NCBI RefSeq assembly: GCF_018736065.1
Contig: NZ_CP076129.1
Coordinates: 372,001 to 436,000 of the forward strand
DNA: 64,000 nucleotides
Direction of reading: 5' to 3'
DNA from: Flammeovirga kamogawensis
GTDB taxonomy: Bacteria > Bacteroidota > Bacteroidia > Cytophagales > Flammeovirgaceae
This document shows positions 56,832 through 64,000 of the stretch, one piece after another (position 1 is the stretch's first letter; the number at the start of each line of letters is the position of its first letter). The translations under genes were made by a program, and so were the position numbers. Under the pieces are notes generated by a model. It saw nothing but the letters and a program-made list of their open reading frames with translations. It had not been told where the DNA came from and ran no database searches.

Positions 56832-59800
56832 ATGAACTTCCATTACTACTGTTTGAGATTAATAACATTTTTGTTATTAACTACTCAACTAACTACACAA
56901 TCTTTTGCTCAAAAATTAAAGAGCACCACTATTGAAATTATTGGAACAGCAGTACCTTCTACAATCAGTTCCTACCCGATGTTCAAATCAAAACAGGATA
57001 ACACATTTGAAGCGTTAGTCTATTTAGATAAAAGTAAGACGTTTCAATTCAAATTATCAGATGGAACTGTATTTGGGGGAAGTGAAACATATAATCTTTT
57101 ATCAGAAAATGGTAGTCAAATACCGATCAATAACATAGGACCTAGTTCTGTATTTCATGTATCTGTTAATGGTGAAAATGGTGAATATAAAATAAGACAA
57201 ATTGAAACGCTTGGCTTTGTATCAAAAACGAATGAAAATAAAAAGTGGAGTAATGAGATTCCATTAACACTAAATTTTGATGAAGATCGAAAAACACTTA
57301 CCTACTCTTATGATAAAGTTATAAGACTTCAAGATAAATTTAGAATTATTGCTAACCATGATATAGATTATTATTGGTCTGGTTATTCTATTAGTAATCA
57401 AGGATATTATTCTGGTTTACCAGATGGAGTATCTAAAAAAGATGCACTCTCTGAGGTCATATTAACATCATACCTTAATGAAGGATTACTTGAGTTATCA
57501 ATGAATACTGATACACATCATACAGTTTCAAATTTCTCATTAAACCAAGATGATTATCTAATAATAGACACTTCATTAGATGAACAAGGTGCTAAATATC
57601 AAATTGGCACATGTATAACTTGTACAGATAATATATCTTTTATTTCAAAAGAAAATACTGAAGGAATCACTCAAAAATTCTTGAATCTACCTTTTGAAAT
57701 AAAGCGTGGACATTCATTAAGTGTAAGTTCTGATGGTTCTACTATAGCAATATTAATTCCTAGGAGAAATAACCAAGATGTTATATATGATGGTGTAAAT
57801 TATTTAAAAGATGAGAACTCAAAACTAATTTTACTCATCCTTGATAGTAGTTTGAACATTATCACGACAAAAGATATACATATTTCTTTAAATGATGATG
57901 AAATAAACAAGAATGGATATGATGTAGTAATTGATAAAGAAAATGACATTTATACTCATGTTTACATACCTTCCAATTCAATCACTAACAATGAAATTAA
58001 TGAATCAATTAATCATGATGCAGGTATAGTCAACACAAGATGGTCAAATAATGGTTCATTTATATGGAGTAAAATTTTCCAATTAGAAAATCCAACTGAA
58101 TTTGTTACATCGCTATTTACATTAGATGAAAGTGATAATTATTATATGGCTTTAGATATTCTATTTGATAACATCTATCTAGATGGGTTTACCATTACTT
58201 TTAATACTATTCATGCCAATAGAAGTAATTTAGTAATGATAGATGGTAGTACTATTAATGGAAGTAAAGGTGGACTATCAGAAATAAATAATATTAAAAA
58301 CGACAATAATTTAGCACATAGTACAATATTTTCATTAGAAGGCGGTAAAAATAGAGCATATTTTGCTGGTACACAAAATAGTAGTGAAACAGTTTATTTT
58401 TATCAAGATTTTAGACAAATCTATAACGCAAACTATTGTTATTATATTGGTAATTATAATAGAGATATTAATAGCTCTGGTGATGGTGTAATACAAATAG
58501 TACATAATAACGGTTTTGAAGAATTAACTTCAGAAATGAAACTTTATGTTGATGATGAAGATAATTGTTATGCCACTTTTGAAGTAAAACCTTTTACTAC
58601 CATATACCATAGGTCTTATGAAAAAAAATATCGTTTTACTAAAAATGAAGGAGTTGGTGTTTTAAAACTTTCTGCTAAAGATGGAACATTAGGTGTTTAT
58701 ACATCACAGGGTTATCTTACTGGGAAAGACTTTAATCCTGCGATATCTTCAATAATTGTAGATAATTCTTCAATTTCTTTGGAGGGAACAATTAGTAATT
58801 CATTTTCATATCACATTAATGGAGTATCTAATAATGAAACTGTGAATAAAGAAGAGGCTTTTGAACTAAAATTTGAGCTTCCTACTTTTAACAGCTCTCT
58901 AAATAATGATAAATATTGGGCTTCTAATTCTTTTAAAATCATTGGAGATGCAATAAATTTTGAATCATCGTCTTTATCAAGAACCTCAGAAAATAATTAT
59001 GAAGGATTTATATCTTTAAAAAGCAATTATAATATAAATCTACAAAATGAAAATGGTGATTTATTTACAATTGATAAGGATGGTCATATCTCATATGGAG
59101 ATACTCCTATATTAATTGAAGGTCTTAAAGATTCAAGTGTTTTTTACATTAATCTTGATTATCAGAGCCAGAAGCTTGTAATAAAAGAAATAAATAACGT
59201 TGGTATAATAAGTAGAGATATAAACAATAAAAACAAAATTTACGAATTAAATTACGAAGAAAACTTCTCTGATATTGGTTTAGCAAAATTTCACTCAAAT
59301 AATCTCCTAATTCCTGAAGCCTATTCATTTATCATTAATAATGACACAAATTTTGTCTTTGGTGAAAAAAATACGATAGATAAACTTCCTATTATTGAAG
59401 CTCCTAATAGTAAAGGAAACCTAATAGCTTATTTTGATTATAAGAACAATAAATTTTCTTATGAAGTAATTAAAGAAGGGCAAGCTCAGGTAACAGATGT
59501 TATTGTAAATAATAAATACGTTTACGAGGCAGTAGAATCTGATGATAACAGTACTATTTATAGAGTTGGTAATTTTATAGATAAAAGTGAAGGTGCAGTT
59601 TTAGAGAAAATTGATATTAATGGTATAGTACAAAATACAGCTTCAATTTCATTATCATCACCACCTAGGTTTGGAAATAACTTTAAAGTTGATCCTACTA
59701 CTGGTAAGATGATACTTAGTTTAGAAAACTCGAATAACAAAACAAGTTTTACTTATGATGAAGTGAGTTATTCAATTAAATCAACCTCTACACTTATTTT

Positions 59801-61652
59801 GTTATATATTGATAGTAATTTAAACCTAATTACTTATCAAGAATCAGAAAGTTTAATACAAGGAGATGATTATTCTGTTACTATTGATAATAAAGGAGAT
59901 GCTTACTATTTAGAAAGTATCCAAGCTCCTAATAGTTCTAAAAACTTCAATATTTATAAATTTAATGAAAGTAGTTTTAATCTTCTTAATACAATAACTG
60001 CGACTGATAATAGAACACATTATATCGCAATGATTACTGTTGATGAAACTGGACATTTATATTTTAATGGTGAGACTTATTTCGATGAATTATTAGTAAA
60101 TAATAAAAATGTAATTGATGGAAACACATCTGGTTGTCCCCTCCTTAATTTTGATAGTGAAACTGGAAAATTAAATTGGGCTAAACCACTAATTAAAGGT
60201 ACTGATGGCAGATTAAGTAACGGATGGGCTACAGGCTTTCAAGCAGGTGAAAACTCAGTTTATATTTCCGGTTGGGTATTAAATTATGATAGTATTATTG
60301 ATGATATCATAGATCCCGCTAAACACACTTATTTCTCTAACTATATAATTGAAATTGATGCCGAAGGTAACGCATTATGGGGAGATCTTCTTGGTAATTC
60401 TAATAACACATATAATTTTGGATATACTAGATTAGAAGTGGATAAAGAAGACAATGTCTATTATATGCTAGATGCTAGATCTGAAATATTACCCTTCTAT
60501 AACAATAATACTCCAATTCTTTTTAATGAAAACAGAGGAGTTAACAAAACTATACTAAAATATAATAAAGGTATTTTACTAAGCAGTACATTATTAAAAA
60601 CTAACTTATTGTTTGAAGATATCATTCATGTAGATGATAAATTAATTGTTGAAGGTGGTATAGCTGTAAATAATAAATATTTAAGTTACCAAGATCATAA
60701 ATATTTAAATGATAGTGATCAAAAGCTAGGTGTATCAATTATTTTAAAAGATACACATAGCTTCTACTCTAATAAATATAGTAGTGTAGAATTGAATGTT
60801 GATATGAATGAAGCTATTAAAAATGGTTTATTTGATGCTACAACAGATGTTCTTAATATCAAATTAAATAATGGTGATATCATTATTCATGATAATTTAA
60901 TTAAGGATAACGACTTGGAAAATAGCTTTACAATATCTTTTGAAATGATTACTAAAGGTACTTTGACATATCAACTGTTTATTAATAATATTCCAGAAGC
61001 TATTCAAATATTACGTTCAGAGGATATCATTGAAGATAGTCATGTATTTAATGAACTATTTATTAGTACTAATAATTTAGTTGAAATAAATAAAGAATTC
61101 TTAATTGAAAGTGTAGTAAATAATAACCTTAGTTTTACACTTGAAGATTCTTTATTTAACATTTTAAATTCTGAATATATTGAATATTCATTAGTGAACA
61201 ATGACAAAAGTGAATTATCAAACTGGGTCTCTTTTGATGAAAATAATAGGAGTATCAATTTAGATTTATCTTCTTTTACAACCAATGAACGTATTTCTTT
61301 ATTAAACAGCCTAGAGCTTATACTTATCAGTTATGACAAGTATGGTAATCATTTAGAAATTGACATTAAGTTCAATGTTCAAGAATCAAATGAAGAGGTC
61401 ACTTCAATTGATAGAGAAATTATTAATCAGATTAAAATCTATCCTACTTTAGTTGATAAAAAATTAACTATTAATCATTCAACTAATCAAAATTTTACTT
61501 ATCAAATAATTGATATAAACGGACAGAATATTAAAAATGGAAAAGTTAATGGTAATATTGAATTAAACACTGCTCAATTAAAAAGTGGCATCTATATTAT
61601 TAAGATAATTTCAGGTCAACAGTTATCAACTTTTAAAGTTATTAAACAATAA
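56832..61652 (+). CDS. large secreted protein with internal duplication and T9SS sorting tail
   Basis: 1606 residues. The signal peptide ends QSFAQ. Two similar halves are visible: IEIIGTAVP ... KTFQFKLSDGTVFGG near residue 35, and FKIIGDAIN ... NINLQNENGDLF near residue 700. Each is followed by a stretch with SLSVSSDGSTIAI/FKVDPTTGKMIL, LILLILDSSLNIIT/LILLYIDSNLNLIT and YDVVIDKENDIYT/YSVTIDNKGDAYY. The first part of each half resembles SusE/SusF-type starch-binding modules; the later part looks like a beta-propeller or reporter-repeat protein. The last about 80 residues are a Por sorting tail (IKIYPTLVDKKLTIN). Function is unknown; an adhesin or surface polymer-binding role is possible. Confidence 0.82.
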   Translation: MNFHYYCLRLITFLLLTTQLTTQSFAQKLKSTTIEIIGTAVPSTISSYPMFKSKQDNTFEALVYLDKSKTFQFKLSDGTVFGGSETYNLLSENGSQIPINNIGPSSVFHVSVNGENGEYKIRQIETLGFVSKTNENKKWSNEIPLTLNFDEDRKTLTYSYDKVIRLQDKFRIIANHDIDYYWSGYSISNQGYYSGLPDGVSKKDALSEVILTSYLNEGLLELSMNTDTHHTVSNFSLNQDDYLIIDTSLDEQGAKYQIGTCITCTDNISFISKENTEGITQKFLNLPFEIKRGHSLSVSSDGSTIAILIPRRNNQDVIYDGVNYLKDENSKLILLILDSSLNIITTKDIHISLNDDEINKNGYDVVIDKENDIYTHVYIPSNSITNNEINESINHDAGIVNTRWSNNGSFIWSKIFQLENPTEFVTSLFTLDESDNYYMALDILFDNIYLDGFTITFNTIHANRSNLVMIDGSTINGSKGGLSEINNIKNDNNLAHSTIFSLEGGKNRAYFAGTQNSSETVYFYQDFRQIYNANYCYYIGNYNRDINSSGDGVIQIVHNNGFEELTSEMKLYVDDEDNCYATFEVKPFTTIYHRSYEKKYRFTKNEGVGVLKLSAKDGTLGVYTSQGYLTGKDFNPAISSIIVDNSSISLEGTISNSFSYHINGVSNNETVNKEEAFELKFELPTFNSSLNNDKYWASNSFKIIGDAINFESSSLSRTSENNYEGFISLKSNYNINLQNENGDLFTIDKDGHISYGDTPILIEGLKDSSVFYINLDYQSQKLVIKEINNVGIISRDINNKNKIYELNYEENFSDIGLAKFHSNNLLIPEAYSFIINNDTNFVFGEKNTIDKLPIIEAPNSKGNLIAYFDYKNNKFSYEVIKEGQAQVTDVIVNNKYVYEAVESDDNSTIYRVGNFIDKSEGAVLEKIDINGIVQNTASISLSSPPRFGNNFKVDPTTGKMILSLENSNNKTSFTYDEVSYSIKSTSTLILLYIDSNLNLITYQESESLIQGDDYSVTIDNKGDAYYLESIQAPNSSKNFNIYKFNESSFNLLNTITATDNRTHYIAMITVDETGHLYFNGETYFDELLVNNKNVIDGNTSGCPLLNFDSETGKLNWAKPLIKGTDGRLSNGWATGFQAGENSVYISGWVLNYDSIIDDIIDPAKHTYFSNYIIEIDAEGNALWGDLLGNSNNTYNFGYTRLEVDKEDNVYYMLDARSEILPFYNNNTPILFNENRGVNKTILKYNKGILLSSTLLKTNLLFEDIIHVDDKLIVEGGIAVNNKYLSYQDHKYLNDSDQKLGVSIILKDTHSFYSNKYSSVELNVDMNEAIKNGLFDATTDVLNIKLNNGDIIIHDNLIKDNDLENSFTISFEMITKGTLTYQLFINNIPEAIQILRSEDIIEDSHVFNELFISTNNLVEINKEFLIESVVNNNLSFTLEDSLFNILNSEYIEYSLVNNDKSELSNWVSFDENNRSINLDLSSFTTNERISLLNSLELILISYDKYGNHLEIDIKFNVQESNEEVTSIDREIINQIKIYPTLVDKKLTINHSTNQNFTYQIIDINGQNIKNGKVNGNIELNTAQLKSGIYIIKIISGQQLSTFKVIKQ

Positions 61653-61675
61653 ATTACACTCACTCATAATAAAGA

Positions 61676-61721
61676 AGTCCAATTTTCTACTTCCATTTTT
61701 AGGAGAAAATTGGACTTTTTT
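61676..61721 (+). terminator. Rho-independent terminator
   Basis: A 12-bp perfect stem (61676-61687 and 61705-61716, AGTCCAATTTTC/GAAAATTGGACT) followed by T6. Confidence 0.9.
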
Positions 61722-61745
61722 CACAAAAGAACCTAATCCAATTAC

Positions 61746-62456
61746 ATGAAAAACCTCTTTTATATAACCTTACTCTTTATTAGTTCACTTTCTTGTATGC
61801 CTAAAAATAAAGTAGATACTAGTAGTTTTTATCCAGATAAAACAATGCAGGTAAGATACCATACAGAATGGACGGCCAATCATTATAAAGAAAGAATTGC
61901 TGTATTTAAAGCAACCCCTTTGGCACATAAAGATATTGTCTTTTTAGGAAATAGTATTACTGAAAAAGGCGGTGATTGGGGTGCTAAATTTGGACTTCCA
62001 AATATAAAAAACAGAGGTATAAGTGGCGATGTAACTGATGGTTTTTTACTAAGACTTGGTGAGATAGCTTATTATAAACCATCTAAGGTTTTTATTATGA
62101 TTGGGGTAAACGATCTCTTCAATTTACATTATCAAAAGCAAATTCCATCGGCTGAATATGTTGCAAATAATATTCTAAAAATTGTTGATCAAATGCATGA
62201 AGTTTCTCCTACAACAGAAATATATGTAGAAAGCATATTGCCAGATCATCAAGATTTTATGGCTCCATTAATTAATAAAGTGAATACTATTGTAATGGAA
62301 CACGATGGAAAAAAATTCACCTACATTAATTTAAACCCACTGTTTCAGGATAAAAAAGGATTAATGAATAATAAGTTATCTACTGATGGTACTCATCTTA
62401 ATGAAGACGGTTATGCTATTTGGGTTGATGCTATAAAAGAAATAGTAAAAAATTAA
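61746..62456 (+). CDS. SGNH/GDSL-type hydrolase lipoprotein
   Basis: 236 residues. The lipoprotein signal ends SLSC (Cys17). The four SGNH blocks are present: FLGNSIT with nucleophile S70, G94 in NRGISGD, N122 in IGVND, and D214/H217 in STDGTHLN. Such esterases remove acetyl or acyl groups from sugars or lipids. It begins directly after the terminator of the large secreted protein and carries its own short leader. A role in removing acetyl groups from glycans is plausible but not shown. Confidence 0.92.
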   Translation: MKNLFYITLLFISSLSCMPKNKVDTSSFYPDKTMQVRYHTEWTANHYKERIAVFKATPLAHKDIVFLGNSITEKGGDWGAKFGLPNIKNRGISGDVTDGFLLRLGEIAYYKPSKVFIMIGVNDLFNLHYQKQIPSAEYVANNILKIVDQMHEVSPTTEIYVESILPDHQDFMAPLINKVNTIVMEHDGKKFTYINLNPLFQDKKGLMNNKLSTDGTHLNEDGYAIWVDAIKEIVKN

Positions 62457-62459
62457 GTA

Positions 62460-62503
62460 CAAAAAAAAACACCCCAATCACGTTGCAATAACGTACTGGG
62501 GTG
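62460..62503 (-). terminator. terminator of the CBM6 protein gene
   Basis: Stem CACCCCA/TGGGGTG plus inner ACGTT/AACGT (62470-62503), followed on the minus strand by a run of nine T. It separates the convergent SGNH and CBM6 genes. Confidence 0.85.
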
Positions 62504-62535
62504 ATTTAAAATTTTAATCAAGAATGAAATTCCGT

Positions 62536-63999
62536 CTATCTTTTGATAAACTTCTTAGTTTGGATTATATCGTTATCGTATACACGTAATAAGTAGACCC
62601 CTGCCTTGAGGTTCTCTACAGAAACGTTTAATGTTTTATTTTCTGAAAGGTCAATGCTTTCTACAACCATTCCTCCAGTAGAGTAAATTTCTACTTTCGA
62701 AGCTGACTTTGATAGCCCTTCAATACTTAATTGCTGTTGCACTGGGTTAGGGTAAATTGATATCATTTGCGACGTCAACTCTTGTTCTAACTCACTGTTG
62801 TCCATTGTTCTAGCAGATGAAGAACTTCCTGAAGAAATTTCTAACCAATTGATATTAAAACCACCTTCCAGTACTGCAATCGCAAAATTTTGAGTTCCAG
62901 CAGTTAATGTTACTTGATGAGAAACTGTTGTCCAGTTTTGCCATCCACCTGTGCTAGGAATAGAAATCTCGCCATAGTTTACAGATCCACCTGCTTTTTC
63001 AAATTTTAGACGCCCGCCACCATTTTGGCTCGCTACTCTATAAGAGATCGTATAAGTTCCTGTTGTAGGGATATTGATATTATCAAAAGACAACCAATCC
63101 CAAGCATCAATATACCCTACATTAAGACCTCCTTCAGAACAAGCTTCTGTCTGCACACCATTCATACCAGAATAGTTTTCAGCTTCAATTCTTGTTAAGA
63201 TTATATTATCATTTTCAACTTCAATAACTACGTTTGCATTAGCTGTATCTTCGCCATCAGAAGCCGTTAAGGTAAAAGTATAAACTCCTCCATTTGTAAG
63301 TCCTGTTACTGCTGTAACTTGTGCTGTTGGTGATACAATTGTTACAGCCGGTCCAGAAGTTTGTGACCAAGTATACGTTACTATTTGCGGACCGTTATCT
63401 GCATCTGTAGCACTCCCTGTTAATGTTGTAGAAGTGGTTCCTTTCGATAAAAATTCGTCTTCTCCAACTGTTACCACTGGTGCTTCGTTAGAAGGTAAAC
63501 CAGTTCCAGGTAATAACACTACATCATCAATTTCAACATCAGCGTATGCATTACCTAAGTTAAATGCAACACGAGCATTTGTATCGGTTGGATTTGCCAT
63601 TGTAAATTCAAACTCAAATTGCTGCATCGTTGTTGTTAACTGTGGATTTGCAGAAAAATGACCAGTATATGGACTACCATTTTTCTCTACTCCAACCTGA
63701 ATTGAACGATTACTTGCTGCTCTTGCTTTAAATTTTAAGGTGTACGATTGGCTATTCTCAATAGTTAAATCACCTTGGTAGAACTGTACATGCCAGTTTT
63801 CCCAACCACCGTAATTAATAGTACTTTTAAACACTCCGTTAACTTCTGTATTAGACGCTGTAGCAGATTCAAAAACAAAGCTTGTCCAAGCGGATGTTCC
63901 AGCACTAAAATCTCCATTGGATAAAAGATTAACTACTGGAGTCACTTCTACAGTTACCTGATCTGAAACAGTACTAGTGCCATCTGTTACGTTCACTTC
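62536..63999 (-). CDS. 3' part of a secreted CBM6-bearing enzyme with PKD domain and T9SS tail (5' end outside the window)
   Basis: The frame is open to the window edge, so the apparent start at 63996 (a GTG) is not real. From the N-terminal side: the end of a beta-rich domain, a CBM4-like beta-sandwich (NLLSNGDFSAGTSAWTSF ... ADVEIDDVVL), a PKD domain (APVVTVGEDEF ... YTFTLTASDGEDTANANVVIEV), and a CBM6 (RIEAENYSGMNGVQTEAC, GYIDAWDWLSF, TISYRVASQNGG, FNINWLEI). The last about 75 residues are a Por sorting tail (MISIYPNPVQQQLSIEG). This architecture is typical of GH16 laminarinases and agarases. The catalytic domain must lie beyond position 64000. Confidence 0.86.
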   Translation of the reverse strand, partial: EVNVTDGTSTVSDQVTVEVTPVVNLLSNGDFSAGTSAWTSFVFESATASNTEVNGVFKSTINYGGWENWHVQFYQGDLTIENSQSYTLKFKARAASNRSIQVGVEKNGSPYTGHFSANPQLTTTMQQFEFEFTMANPTDTNARVAFNLGNAYADVEIDDVVLLPGTGLPSNEAPVVTVGEDEFLSKGTTSTTLTGSATDADNGPQIVTYTWSQTSGPAVTIVSPTAQVTAVTGLTNGGVYTFTLTASDGEDTANANVVIEVENDNIILTRIEAENYSGMNGVQTEACSEGGLNVGYIDAWDWLSFDNINIPTTGTYTISYRVASQNGGGRLKFEKAGGSVNYGEISIPSTGGWQNWTTVSHQVTLTAGTQNFAIAVLEGGFNINWLEISSGSSSSARTMDNSELEQELTSQMISIYPNPVQQQLSIEGLSKSASKVEIYSTGGMVVESIDLSENKTLNVSVENLKAGVYLLRVYDNDIIQTKKFIKR

Positions 64000-64000
64000 A

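Overview
The window looks like a chromosome segment from a marine, polysaccharide-degrading member of the Bacteroidota. It is most like the Cytophagales/Flammeovirga group, though this is inferred from gene content and not from any marker gene. The signs are AT-rich DNA, a SusC/SusD pair, C-terminal Por-type (type IX secretion, T9SS) sorting tails on several secreted proteins, a hybrid two-component regulator with an AraC output domain, kappa-carrageenase-like GH16 enzymes, and a promoter of the Bacteroidota type TTG-N19-TAnnTTTG.

Layout. (1) 1-600: the 3' end of a probable carbonic anhydrase gene and an unknown small gene. (2) 0.98-17.6 kb: a polysaccharide-utilisation locus. It holds two kappa-carrageenase-like GH16 enzymes, a GH2 beta-galactosidase, an AGE-family lipoprotein, a SusC/SusD pair with a third surface lipoprotein, and an AraC regulator. 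No sulfatase is in view. A working model is that secreted GH16 enzymes cut a sulfated galactan, SusCD and the third lipoprotein bind and import oligosaccharides, and GH2 and downstream enzymes finish the job. (3) 18.3-21.8 kb: MFS and EamA transporters, a Crp/Fnr regulator and a Rid-family protein. (4) 21.8-27.6 kb: a hybrid sensor/regulator divergent from a GH16-fold lipoprotein whose three catalytic carboxylates are all replaced. (5) 27.7-33 kb: a CDF metal transporter, a DUF1254/DUF1214 lipoprotein, an outer-membrane barrel, a DUF4136-like lipoprotein and an alpha/beta hydrolase.

(6) 33.1-55.8 kb: the unusual part, a 22-kb array of polymorphic-toxin cassettes, nearly all on the minus strand. 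One 795-bp block encoding a zincin metalloprotease (HELGH) domain occurs three times. After it come different toxin tips: two DNases with a PD-(D/E)XK fold, two WHH nucleases and an AHH nuclease. The matching immunity genes follow: an Imm49-like protein, two SUKH (SMI1/KNR4) proteins and a new-looking 298-residue family in two copies. Carrier N-termini and signal sequences are missing, and the genes carry in-frame stops, frameshifts, a microhomology deletion and a 2.2-kb tandem duplication. I read this as a reservoir of orphan or silent toxin/immunity cassettes, some of whose immunity genes are still intact. A MITE-like palindromic element truncates one carrier and an Rpn-family nuclease gene truncates another. 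Decayed fragments of both carrier and Rpn genes lie at the right edge.

(7) 55.8-64 kb: a SigZ-like sigma factor with a cysteine-rich small protein, a 1606-residue secreted protein built from an internal duplication, an SGNH hydrolase lipoprotein, and the 3' part of a CBM6-bearing, T9SS-exported enzyme that runs off the window.

All family names come from reading motifs by eye. No database search was run.
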